Positions 49,401 to 57,112 of a DNA stretch of 60,806 bases are shown here, one piece after another (positions within the stretch are counted from its first letter, which is position 1; every line of letters begins with the position of its first letter). Under the pieces are notes generated by a model, which was given only the letters and a program-made list of their open reading frames with translations, had not been told where the DNA came from and did no database searches. Position numbers and translations under genes: made by a program. The stretch lies in assembly GCA_905233545.1 (NCBI GenBank), contig CAJOEV010000009.1:41924-102729 (forward strand), written 5' to 3'. This stretch comes from an uncultured Eubacterium sp. Lineage in GTDB: Bacteria; Bacillota; Clostridia; Oscillospirales; Acutalibacteraceae.

Positions 49401-50243
49401 CTATAAGAGTGATTTAATGCTTTCAACAATACTGATGATATGATATTTCACGATGAATGCCATATCGCTGTATTCGGTATTCTTAAGATGGTTAACAATC
49501 GGAATAATGAATTCTTCGGTTTCGTTTATGTATTTTATCAGCCTGTCGCGATTATAACAGCCCGCCATGGTTGAAACATTATTGCATCTGTCAATAATCT
49601 TCACAATACAGGCTTTTTTATTGTCCTTGAGTTTATTATAGTATATCTCCTTGCATTCCTTATAAGTCTTGCCTTCAATTCTTTTAAAGGTTACAAGGTC
49701 AACAATCTCTTTTATCTCGTCGCTTACAGGAAGGTCATCAAGCAATGCATCGGTATCCTCAACGACATCATGGAGAAGAATTGCCGAAAGAATTGCATCA
49801 TCCTTTATTCCCATAGCGCATGCGTGACAGCACATCATAAGCGGATGATTGATATATTCAACACTTTCTGTTGCAAATTTCGAGCCGTTTCTGTATTGAC
49901 CCGCATGCTTTTCTCTCATAAATACAAGTGATTCAAGCGTGTTTGTCAGATGCTCGGTCTGAGCGATAATCTTAACTCGGGTATACATATTATCCTCGTG
50001 AAAAAGTCTGCTTCGAAAATCCATATCAAGCGTACCTTTTTCATCTTCGATAAGAAGAGTGTACGGTATTTTAAGAATCTCTGCAAGAAGCATAAGATTC
50101 TCGATATCGGGAAGATTATGACCGTTTTCCCATTTGCTTACAGCCTGTGGAGAAATGCCGAGCATATCGGCAAGTTCTTCCTGAGTTAAACCAACCTTTT
50201 TTCTCTGCTGAGAGATACGGTTTCCAACTAATTTAATATCCAT
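49401..50243 (-). CDS. XRE regulator fused to a SpoT/MESH1-like (p)ppGpp hydrolase domain
   Basis: A 280-residue fusion. Residues 5-62 are an XRE helix-turn-helix (LTQEELADMLGISPQAVSKW, then ENGHNLPD). Residues ~85-280 are an HD domain of the RelA/SpoT hydrolase type: HAGQYRNGS with Arg118, YINHPLMM with His133, AILLHDVVEDTD with His158-Asp159 and Glu162-Asp163, and KIIDRCNNVSTM with Asp218 and Asn222. Each residue needed for manganese binding and 3'-pyrophosphate hydrolysis in Rel enzymes has a match. There is no synthetase domain. It may be a DNA-bound alarmone hydrolase or sensor. A palindrome at the operon promoter is a likely binding site. Confidence 0.88.
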   Translation of the reverse strand: MDIKLVGNRISQQRKKVGLTQEELADMLGISPQAVSKWENGHNLPDIENLMLLAEILKIPYTLLIEDEKGTLDMDFRSRLFHEDNMYTRVKIIAQTEHLTNTLESLVFMREKHAGQYRNGSKFATESVEYINHPLMMCCHACAMGIKDDAILSAILLHDVVEDTDALLDDLPVSDEIKEIVDLVTFKRIEGKTYKECKEIYYNKLKDNKKACIVKIIDRCNNVSTMAGCYNRDRLIKYINETEEFIIPIVNHLKNTEYSDMAFIVKYHIISIVESIKSLL

Positions 50244-50253
50244 AATGCCCTCC

Positions 50254-50583
50254 TTAAAATGTTCTGAAAATTCTTCTTAGATTGCTTTCTCTTTCTATCT
50301 GATATCCATCGTATTTTTCATTTGCCTGAATTGCTTCTTCTCTTGAATTAACATGGAAATAATCCTTGTAGTAGCTGTCGTCGTATGCATGGAATTCCGA
50401 AAACTGAACCAAAACCAGAGCGTCGCATTCGTTGCAGCGGCAAAGATATCTGTGACCGTCATCCCATGTGTGAAGATAATGTCCGTTGCAGTAATCACCG
50501 AAGTCTTCTATTCTTTCAAGTTCGTGAAGATGCCTTTCCTGTTCGCGTGCATCTTCCATAAAAAATGCTTTGCAGATTTTCAT
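50254..50583 (-). CDS. small conserved hypothetical with zinc-ribbon-like motif
   Basis: A 109-residue protein starting MKICKAFFMEDAREQERHL. The middle has LCRCNECDALVLVQFSEFHA, a CxCxxC pattern that may bind metal, and the rest is rich in His, Asp, Glu and Tyr. I do not recognise a family. The ATG at 50583 is chosen since GGAGGG lies six bases upstream; the ATG two codons before touches that site. It is the first gene of a transcript that goes on to the XRE-alarmone hydrolase (ten-base gap), so the two may work together. Confidence 0.7.
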   Translation of the reverse strand: MKICKAFFMEDAREQERHLHELERIEDFGDYCNGHYLHTWDDGHRYLCRCNECDALVLVQFSEFHAYDDSYYKDYFHVNSREEAIQANEKYDGYQIERESNLRRIFRTF

Positions 50584-50665
50584 GTTCATCCCTCCCTTTG
50601 CAATTTCATTTTATATCGCAACAGGGCGAAAATCCATATATCAAAGGTTTACGCATTTTTAATGT

Positions 50666-50722
50666 TTCTCAACCTCTGGTTGAGAACAATGCTATTATAA
50701 CACATTGTTTTGATTCTGTCAC
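50666..50722 (-). promoter_or_regulatory. promoter with palindromic operator
   Basis: On the minus strand GTGACA (50717-50722) and TATAAT (50694-50699) are 17 bp apart. At the expected start point lies TTCTCAACC-AGA-GGTTGAGAA (50666-50686), a perfect 9-bp inverted repeat suited to an XRE dimer. It precedes the 50583 gene and the XRE-HD gene. Nothing else is visible in the 204-bp gap. Confidence 0.72.
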
Positions 50723-50787
50723 CATAATAATAAGCACTGTCTTTATTCTTATTTCATCATATCATAAAAATGAAAGGAATGATGAAA

Positions 50788-50961
50788 ATGAGTCCCTATG
50801 AGCTGACTGCTTCAATAACCGCTGCCGCAAATGTAATCGCCTGCAAACTCAGCGACGATGAGCTGGCAATACTTGCCGCCGCACTGGTACAGCTCGGCGA
50901 CACGCTTTCAACCATAGCGACACAGCGCGCAATATGTAAAAATGCAGAATCATTCTTGTGA
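50788..50961 (+). CDS. 57-residue conserved clostridial protein
   Basis: A short protein, MSPYELTASITAAANVIACK then LSDDELAILAAALVQLGDTL, ending with TQRAICKNAESFL. Small proteins of this pattern (ELT-x-I-T-A-x-A-N-x-I-A, LSDDEL, F/L-x-QLGDTL) are common in Clostridia, often near phage or plasmid genes, and are known only as a domain of unknown function (DUF6774-like, from memory). It is predicted to be two amphipathic helices. The ATG at 50788 has AAAGGA about eleven bases upstream. A terminator overlaps its stop, and the first long direct repeat begins right there. Confidence 0.75.
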   Translation: MSPYELTASITAAANVIACKLSDDELAILAAALVQLGDTLSTIATQRAICKNAESFL

Positions 50962-50976
50962 TGATTCTGCGTTTTT
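50944..50976 (+). terminator. terminator at the edge of direct repeat A
   Basis: GCAGAATCAT pairs with ATGATTCTGC around TCTTGTG, followed by GTTTTT. Its right arm is the first part of the direct repeat. Confidence 0.8.
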
Positions 50977-51139
50977 GGTGCGAGTAACAGGACTTTCTTC
51001 TCAACTATCGAAAGCTCCACCGGAGCTTTCTCCCAAATTTTCCCAGCAGCAAGCTGCACGGAAAATTTGGTGGAGCTTCTGAATTTTTGGTGCGAGTAAC
51101 AGGACTTGAACCTGCACATCGGGAGATACTAGATCCTAA
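50960..51139. repeat. 180-bp direct repeat, left copy (tRNA-Leu derived)
   Basis: Aligned to 56344-56522 it differs at two adjacent bases and by one single-base gap, so about 177 of 180 match. It contains two 3' pieces of tRNA-Leu: 20 bases at 50976-50995 and 52 bases at 51088-51139, both as reverse complement. Between them are two hairpins, GAAAGCTCC/GGAGCTTTC and CCAAATTTTCC/GGAAAATTTGG. The match ends inside the anticodon arm. Confidence 0.92.
51088..51139 (-). pseudogene. 3' fragment of tRNA-Leu
   Basis: These 52 bases equal the 3' part of the intact tRNA at 56471-56555: CCA end, acceptor strand, T arm, variable arm and half of the anticodon arm. The 5' half is missing and unrelated sequence begins at 51140. 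It looks like the far attachment-site copy of an insertion at the tRNA gene. Confidence 0.85.
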
Positions 51140-51340
51140 CGCTATCGCTATCTCCGTGAACGGTTCATTAATCCCCTGTTTTCGCGCTTATTTCATAATG
51201 AGATTATACCACTTATCAAACGGCTTTACAACTCTTATAAAACAACTTTATAAAAACAATAAAAAGGGTTATTAATAAAGATAAGCAAAAGTTAATTATA
51301 TATATTCTCCGATTTTATATAGTACAACAAAGTTATAATA

Positions 51341-51368
51341 AAAGAGATTGGCGAGCGCCAATCTCTTT
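51341..51368 (-). terminator. terminator of the ABC transporter operon
   Basis: AAAGAGATTGGCG pairs with CGCCAATCTCTTT around AG, five bases after the permease stop; A/T-rich flanks give a T run on the minus strand. The 200 bp to its left (51140-51340) contain AT-rich spacer only. Confidence 0.85.
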
Positions 51369-51373
51369 TATTA

Positions 51374-53845
51374 TTAATCTTGTTTCAAGTTTTCGATAAT
51401 ATTATCGTCCTTGATTTTGTCGGCTGAGTAGAGCAACGACATAAGAATGATCGCAAATACTGCGAGAATTGCGGCGAGATAATACTGCCAGTTGGTTGAA
51501 AACGGTATTTGCATACCCTCTGCGCCTGACAGCGCATAGTACATCAGCGCGTGAAGTCCGACGCTGAGCGGCAGCGACCACATAAGCGATATAAAGCCGT
51601 AACGAAGGCTCTCAACATAAATCATTTTCTTAAAGCCATTCGGCGTAACGCCTACGGATTTAAGCATCGCGAATTCCGTTTTGCGCTCGTTCATTGAGTT
51701 TGATATAGAGTTGATAATGTTGATGATTGCGATAAGAGTAATCAGCGAGATAAAACCGTACATAAATACTTTCATAATCTGCAAAACTGCGTTAATCGCC
51801 TGAATCTGAGAGGTTGTATCCACTATTTCGCAGGCTATGCCTTTACTTTCAAAATACGACTCTGCCGCTTCCATCGCAGGCTTATAATCTCTGACGAAGA
51901 TATTAAACACACATCCGTTTTGCTCAACCGGCAACACGGGAATTGCGTCCTCGGGAAGTATTACAGAGGGGTAATTCATATACTTTGGCAGAAACAGTCT
52001 GCCGTTATATTCCTTGTCTGTAATAACTCCTGCGGTTACATTAAAATCACGCTTAATATCGTCTTCGCCAGTGTTCTCGTCAATCTGGGTGATATAACAC
52101 TCAAGCGTTTTGCCCGAAACGTCAGCGGAAAATGCCGGATAGCTTTTATGCATTTTGTCCGATGCATCCGTAACCCTGTTGAAAACGACTGCTTTTAAAC
52201 TGTCCTTGTTATGATAACTCTCGGGTTTTTCGCCAAGAGATTTAAGATAGTCGTCAAATCTATCGTTTTCCATAACAAAAACATAGATGCTTTTTTCTTC
52301 GCTGTTGTAGGCACTATTTGCGTTTGCAGTTAACAGGTCGGTATTCTTCAGAGTACTGTTTACCTGCAGATATGAAACGCAGTCGTCTATATCCGCACCT
52401 TCAAAGTATTTATTTATTTCGTCCTTATCCTCAATTTTTGAATAGACCTGAAAATCGGCGTTCTGCTCGCCCGTTTCAAGCTCTACCATAGAGGTGAAAA
52501 GCTGTGAGAAATTAGTAACCGATATAAACAGCACCACGCTCATAACAAGTGCAAAAACTATTGTTCTGCTGCGTCTGCCGTTGCGCTTAAAGTTCTTGAC
52601 CGCAAGCTCGCCTTCAAATCCGTAAAGCTTCTTTGTCAGCTTGGAAACGCGCAGGCGCTTTGCCTTCTTAACCTTAACGGTGTTTGTCCCTTTAATTGCG
52701 TTAATCGGTGTTGTTTTCGACGCGCGGCGCGCGGGAATATAACACGAAATAAAAATTGTAAGTGCGCTGATTAATACCGTTCCGAGTAAGATATACGGGC
52801 TGAAATGCACCTTTAATGTACCCTTAATCGGTATTGCGAAAGTTGACAGAAAAGCTTCCTCAATGCTCTTGAAGGTGATTGCCATACCGATAAAGCCTGC
52901 AATAATGCCCAGCACGGTTCCTATAGTACCGAGTATAAAGCCCTCAAAGTAAATTGACGAGCGCTTTTGCTTTTTAGTCGCTCCCACCGAGGCAAGCATA
53001 CCGAGATAGCGCTCGCGCTCCTGATAAGACACAGCAAAGCTATCGTAAATCATAAACACGGAAGCAAAAACGATTACAGCAAGAATAATGCAGGTAAAAA
53101 TTTTAACCGTTCTTATTGTACTGCTGCCTCTGTTTACGCCCGAATAATCGAGTAAATCGGTATTATAAGAGATATTTTTTGCGCCCGTTTTCTTTTGCAG
53201 CGCTTCGGCTTTTTCATAAAATGATTTGTCAAGCGTTTTATAACTAAAGGTTATATATGATACGGTTTCATCAGTATTAGCCGTAACGCCGTCGCATTTG
53301 TCAAAAAAGCTGACATTGCCCTCGGCAATACCGCAGATTGTGTAATCCTTAAAGTATTCTTTTTCCGTGGCAAAATCAGTGCAGTAAATGCTGACAGTTT
53401 CACCGACCTTCCAGTCAAGTTTGTTGTTTTCAATATACTTATCGGTAATAAGAAGGTCGTTTTTGCTTTTCGGGAACGTGCCTTCTTTTATGTGGATATT
53501 CCGCATTTTGACAACGTTTTCGTCAACCGCGTCAATCTGCGAGTACGCCTTTGCCTTTTCTATATCCTTCTGATAGGTAAACTGACACAACTGTGTGCCG
53601 GCATAGTATTCCATATTCTCGCTTTGAAACGCGGCAAGGTCTGGCGCTTCTTCGTAAATCAATTGAGCCTGCCAGCTTCCGTCATAAGCAAGGGTTGAAT
53701 CCTTAAGGAAACTGACAAAGGAAAAAACGGTTGTAAACACCGCAGTTACCATTGCGACGGAAACAATAATTGACAGCACCGTTAACAGTGAACGGCGTTT
53801 GTGGCTCTTAATGTGTCGGAGAGTCAAGCTGTTTACAATGCTCAT
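51374..53845 (-). CDS. ABC transporter permease, two FtsX domains
   Basis: An 823-residue permease with an N-terminal helix (~18-48), a large outer domain (~50-245), three helices forming the first FtsX domain (~248-380), a middle helix (~425-450), a second outer domain (~455-680) and a second FtsX set (~690-810). Conserved coupling stretches are YLGMLASVGATKKQKRSS and FAMLKSVGVTPNGFKKM; YIPARRASKTTPINAIKG ends the first set. It overlaps the ATPase gene by four bases. With the two-component genes upstream it forms the kind of exporter used against antimicrobial peptides, though the substrate is not known. Arg and Ala codons such as CGC and GCG seem more common than in flanking genes. Confidence 0.93.
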   Translation of the reverse strand: MSIVNSLTLRHIKSHKRRSLLTVLSIIVSVAMVTAVFTTVFSFVSFLKDSTLAYDGSWQAQLIYEEAPDLAAFQSENMEYYAGTQLCQFTYQKDIEKAKAYSQIDAVDENVVKMRNIHIKEGTFPKSKNDLLITDKYIENNKLDWKVGETVSIYCTDFATEKEYFKDYTICGIAEGNVSFFDKCDGVTANTDETVSYITFSYKTLDKSFYEKAEALQKKTGAKNISYNTDLLDYSGVNRGSSTIRTVKIFTCIILAVIVFASVFMIYDSFAVSYQERERYLGMLASVGATKKQKRSSIYFEGFILGTIGTVLGIIAGFIGMAITFKSIEEAFLSTFAIPIKGTLKVHFSPYILLGTVLISALTIFISCYIPARRASKTTPINAIKGTNTVKVKKAKRLRVSKLTKKLYGFEGELAVKNFKRNGRRSRTIVFALVMSVVLFISVTNFSQLFTSMVELETGEQNADFQVYSKIEDKDEINKYFEGADIDDCVSYLQVNSTLKNTDLLTANANSAYNSEEKSIYVFVMENDRFDDYLKSLGEKPESYHNKDSLKAVVFNRVTDASDKMHKSYPAFSADVSGKTLECYITQIDENTGEDDIKRDFNVTAGVITDKEYNGRLFLPKYMNYPSVILPEDAIPVLPVEQNGCVFNIFVRDYKPAMEAAESYFESKGIACEIVDTTSQIQAINAVLQIMKVFMYGFISLITLIAIINIINSISNSMNERKTEFAMLKSVGVTPNGFKKMIYVESLRYGFISLMWSLPLSVGLHALMYYALSGAEGMQIPFSTNWQYYLAAILAVFAIILMSLLYSADKIKDDNIIENLKQD

Positions 53846-54525
53846 TGTACTCTCCTTTCGTCGCGGACGATTTTGCCGTCCTTAATTTCAATAAGGCGGT
53901 CTGCGGAAAGCGCAATATTTTCGTCGTGTGTAATCATAATAACGGTCTGTCCGAGCTCACGGTTGAACTGACGTAAAAGCGAAATAATTTCCTTACTGTT
54001 TTCGCTGTCAAGATTTCCCGTCGGCTCGTCGGCAAGCATTAGAGCAGGGTTGTTTATCAGCGCTCTGCCGATAGATACTCTCTGCTGCTGACCGCCCGAA
54101 AGCTGCGAAGGCAGATGGCTTAATCTTTCCTGTAATCCAAGACGCTCAATGATACTATTAAGCTGTCTTTTATCGGGCTTTCTTTCGTCAAGCAGAAGCG
54201 GAAGAGTCAAGTTTTCCTCAACCGTTAATATGGGTATAAGGTTGTAAAACTGATATACAAGACCTATCTGACGGCGGCGAAAAATAGCAAGCGCCGTTTC
54301 ATCAAGGGTTGATATATCGGTTTTATCAATAATAACGTTTCCGCTCGTTGCGGTATCAACACCGCCGAGTATGTGCATAAGCGTTGATTTACCCGAGCCG
54401 CTCGGACCCACAATTGCAACAAATTCGCCGCGCTCAACCGAAAAGTTGACATTGTCAAGCGCCTTTACCATTGTGTCACCGCTGCCGTAGGTTTTGCAGA
54501 GATTTACTGTTTCAAGAATTTTCAT
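53842..54525 (-). CDS. ABC transporter ATP-binding protein (MacB/LolD type)
   Basis: A 227-residue ATPase with Walker A GPSGSGKST, Q-loop VYQFYNLIP, signature LSGGQQQR, Walker B LMLADEPTGNLDS and the H-loop THD. The TGNLDS stretch is typical of the LolD/MacB/BceA group that works with FtsX-type permeases. The ATG at 54525 is fixed by AAGGAGG six bases upstream. The 73-bp gap to the kinase gene suggests its own promoter under the adjacent response regulator, though no box is clear. Confidence 0.96.
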   Translation of the reverse strand: MKILETVNLCKTYGSGDTMVKALDNVNFSVERGEFVAIVGPSGSGKSTLMHILGGVDTATSGNVIIDKTDISTLDETALAIFRRRQIGLVYQFYNLIPILTVEENLTLPLLLDERKPDKRQLNSIIERLGLQERLSHLPSQLSGGQQQRVSIGRALINNPALMLADEPTGNLDSENSKEIISLLRQFNRELGQTVIMITHDENIALSADRLIEIKDGKIVRDERRVQ

Positions 54526-54598
54526 TTTGTTTTCCTCCTTTTGACACAATGATACGATACCCTCCTTACAATCAGGTGAATTTTAAATAACATTTTTG

Positions 54599-55594
54599 TC
54601 ATATTACGGATTTATAGAATTTGATTTCAAACTGCGTTCCGCTTCCTTCCTCGCTTGTAACGGAAACGGAAGCATTTTCCTTATTCAGTATAGTTTTGGA
54701 CAGTGCAAGACCTATGCCAACGCTTTCTGCCGACGAATTTTTGCCGTGATAAAAGCGCTCAAAAACATGCGGCAAATCCTCTGCGGCAATTCCGCAGCCG
54801 TTATCGCTTATAACAATGCGGCTGAAAAGCGTTGTTTCGTCGGTTGTAATAGAAAGCGTCCCTCCGTCCGGCGTATGCTCAATACAGTTTTTAATAATAT
54901 TCTGCAGCGCCTCCACGCTCCAGTTTTTATCACCGTTAAAGGTAAAGTCATCTATACTCTTTTTAACGTTTATATTCTTTAAATCCAGTGTGAGTAAAAA
55001 CGGAGTCAGGCTGTTTTCAATCACATCGCTTACGGAAAAAGACTCAACGTTCATTTCAGCCGTATCCGCATCAAGCTTTGAAAGCTTTAAAAGCGTTTGA
55101 ATAAGCCAACTCATTTTTTCGCATTGGGTATTGATAATCTCGGTAAACTCTTTACGCTTTGCTTCATCCTCTTCTTTTTCAAGAAGTTCGGATACAACGA
55201 GCATTGAGGTGAGCGGTGTTTTAAGCTGATGTGAAATATCCGCAAGAGAGTCGGCAAGATACGTCTTGTCAGCCGCAATCACTTCATTCTGCGTTTTAAG
55301 CTGACTGATAACCTTCAAAAGATTGTTTTGCAGAATTGAAAGCTCTCCTTCGGTATTATCTTCAAGAACCAAATCGTAATTGCCTGAACACACAAGCAAC
55401 AAATAATCATTCAAATCACTTATTGCGCGGTAGCGCCTATTTGTATAAAAACAAAATGTAGCTGTAAGAATAATACCGAGCGTAGCACAGATTATTGCCC
55501 CCGATTTATTCATAAACAGCATTATTGTTGAAGCTGCAGCAGTAACGGCAACGCCCATAATAACAGGAATAAAGAATTCTTTATTTTTCATCAA
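54599..55594 (-). CDS. sensor histidine kinase
   Basis: A 331-residue membrane kinase with two close membrane helices (~9-28 and ~33-51) and almost no outer loop, as in intramembrane-sensing kinases of the BceS type that take their signal from the partner ABC permease. A HAMP-like linker is followed by the H-box DISHQLKTPLTSM with His122, the N-box NIIKNCIEHT, and G-boxes SDNGCGI and GIGLALSKTI. It overlaps the regulator gene by 14 bases. Confidence 0.95.
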   Translation of the reverse strand: MMKNKEFFIPVIMGVAVTAAASTIMLFMNKSGAIICATLGIILTATFCFYTNRRYRAISDLNDYLLLVCSGNYDLVLEDNTEGELSILQNNLLKVISQLKTQNEVIAADKTYLADSLADISHQLKTPLTSMLVVSELLEKEEDEAKRKEFTEIINTQCEKMSWLIQTLLKLSKLDADTAEMNVESFSVSDVIENSLTPFLLTLDLKNINVKKSIDDFTFNGDKNWSVEALQNIIKNCIEHTPDGGTLSITTDETTLFSRIVISDNGCGIAAEDLPHVFERFYHGKNSSAESVGIGLALSKTILNKENASVSVTSEEGSGTQFEIKFYKSVI

Positions 55595-56258
55595 TAATAT
55601 ACCCCATTCCTCTCACGGTTTTAATAATCTTTGGCTCAGCGGGATTCTCCTCAATTTTGTTTCTTAACCTTTTTATGTAAACGGTCAGCGTGTTGTCGTT
55701 AACGAAATCGCCCTCGATATCCCATATGTCCTCAAGAAGCTTGTTTCGCGTGAGAACGATGCCCCTGTTGTTGAGCATAGTGAGAAGCAGGCGGTATTCC
55801 ATAGCGGTCAGTATAACTTCCTCACCGTTTTTGAACACTCTCGCCTCGTTGGTGTTAACGGTTACATTTCCGATATGCACCGTGCCGTCTGCGCTATCTT
55901 TACTATAGCGGCGGAGTACGGATTTAATTCGCGCAAGCAGCTCCTTAAGACGAAACGGCTTTGAAATATAATCGTCCGCACCGAGGTCAAAGCCCATAAC
56001 CACGTTAACCTCATCGTCATATGCGGTAAGGAATATCACGGGATAATCGCCCTGCGCCTTAACCGCCTTGCAGATGTCGTAACCGCTGCCATCGGGCAAG
56101 GTCAAATCAAGAATATATAGTGAAAAAGTGTTGCTGTTTATTATGCTTTTCGCTTCGGCAATGCTTTTGGCGAGTGTAACATCATACCCCTCGCTCTGCA
56201 GAGAATATGTCAGCGCAACGCCGATAGACTCATCGTCTTCGAGTAAAAAGATGTTCAT
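55581..56258 (-). CDS. OmpR/PhoB-family response regulator
   Basis: A 225-residue regulator. The receiver domain has the acidic pair in LLEDDES, the phosphorylated Asp51 in YILDLTLPDG, Thr in FLTAYDD and Lys in YISKPF. The winged-helix output domain (~130-225) has TAMEYRLLLTMLNNRG and NTLTVYIKRLRNKIE. GAGGTGAT precedes the ATG. It should respond to the kinase that follows and switch on the ABC transporter genes. It is the first gene of the island's operon when read on the minus strand. Confidence 0.96.
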   Translation of the reverse strand: MNIFLLEDDESIGVALTYSLQSEGYDVTLAKSIAEAKSIINSNTFSLYILDLTLPDGSGYDICKAVKAQGDYPVIFLTAYDDEVNVVMGFDLGADDYISKPFRLKELLARIKSVLRRYSKDSADGTVHIGNVTVNTNEARVFKNGEEVILTAMEYRLLLTMLNNRGIVLTRNKLLEDIWDIEGDFVNDNTLTVYIKRLRNKIEENPAEPKIIKTVRGMGYIIDEK

Positions 56259-56343
56259 TTTATCACCTCGGCTATCATTTTAACATATTAGTTAATTAGT
56301 TTCCATTACAATATTGTCACATAAAAAACAGAACCACCGCAAG

Positions 56344-56522
56344 GATGATTCTGAATTTTTGGTGCGAGTAACAGGACTTTCTTCTCAACTATCGAAAGCT
56401 CCACCGGAGCTTTCTCCCAAATTTTCCCAGCAGCAAGCTGCACGGAAAATTTGGGGAGCTTCTGAATTTTTGGTGCGAGTAACAGGACTTGAACCTGCAC
56501 ATCGGGAGATACTAGATCCTAA
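56344..56522. repeat. 180-bp direct repeat, right copy (tRNA-Leu derived)
   Basis: This is the second copy of the repeat at 50960-51139. Its first tRNA piece is at 56360-56379; its second piece continues into the intact tRNA-Leu at 56471-56555. Equivalent positions in the two copies are 5,383 bp apart. Within a copy, the 31-base start (TTCTG then ATTTTTGGTGCGAGTAACAG, positions 56349-56379) recurs 111 bp later. Confidence 0.92.
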
Positions 56523-56555
56523 ATCTAGCGCGTCTGCCAATTCCGCCATACTCGC
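56471..56555 (-). tRNA. tRNA-Leu (anticodon TAG)
   Basis: A complete 85-base leucine tRNA with the CCA end encoded. The acceptor stem is GCGAGTA/TACTCGC, D arm GCGGAATTGGCAGACGC, anticodon arm CTAGA-TTTAGGA-TCTAG with TAG at positions 34-36, long variable arm of class II, and T arm GCAGG-TTCAAGT-CCTGT. The 3' end faces lower coordinates, where the tRNA-derived repeats and the ABC/two-component block lie. Confidence 0.97.
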
Positions 56556-56782
56556 ATATTTAGTTTTCAATCAGCAACTGAGTTCAAGCAATAACAACAC
56601 GCGGGACTCTTGCGGTTTTCAAAATTTGTTTCGGCTTGGAGCTCGTCAAAGCATCTTTCGTGATTGAAGCATTTTTGACAAAAATGCTATTAATCACTTC
56701 AAACGCTTTTCCTCTTCAAATCAAAATTTCGCCAATGGCTGCTTTTTGATTTGGTAGTTTTTCGCTCGCCATACTCGCATAT
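56544..56782. repeat. short direct repeats bounding a structured 223-bp segment upstream of tRNA-Leu
   Basis: CGCCATACTCGCATAT, the 5' end of the tRNA in reverse complement, occurs at 56544-56559 inside the gene and again at 56767-56782. Between them is a long hairpin (56660-56697; AGCATTTTTG and CAAAAATGCT with further GTGATT/AATCAC pairs) and a second AAATCAAAA/TTTTTGATTT pair. There is no ORF. It looks like a small insertion that copied the tRNA 5' edge. Confidence 0.7.
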
Positions 56783-56833
56783 ATTAACGACTTTGATATT
56801 CTATCATTTTATTTTTGCTTTTTCAAGTGTTTT

Positions 56834-57112
56834 TTATTTATCCGATTTATTCTTCTTTGCAATAGCGGAGAGTTCGGGAAACTTCTTTATTATATAGTCA
56901 TATCCCTTTTTGCTGTGAGGAAGGGTGCAGTTTGCACAATCCTTTATCCCCTTTTCGTTATATGTGAAATTGCCGCCGCATTTATCGCCCAGAGTATACA
57001 ATGGACAATAGCAAAAAAGGCAGTTGAAATACTCATCATCTTCAACCTTATGGCATGGAAAATATTCACAATCATTATTTTTGAAATATGAACTGTTATT
57101 CTTCATTTTCAT
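56834..57112 (-). CDS. cysteine-rich small metal-binding protein
   Basis: A 92-residue protein with eleven or so cysteines in motifs such as CEYFPCH, FNCLFCYCPLY, GDKCGG and KDCANCTLPH. This is the cysteine-rich small domain (PF04071-like), found alone or on the end of cobalamin-synthesis CbiX/CobT-type proteins, with a probable metal site. Function is unknown. It overlaps the comF stop by 17 bases on the same strand. Confidence 0.88.
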   Translation of the reverse strand: MKMKNNSSYFKNNDCEYFPCHKVEDDEYFNCLFCYCPLYTLGDKCGGNFTYNEKGIKDCANCTLPHSKKGYDYIIKKFPELSAIAKKNKSDK

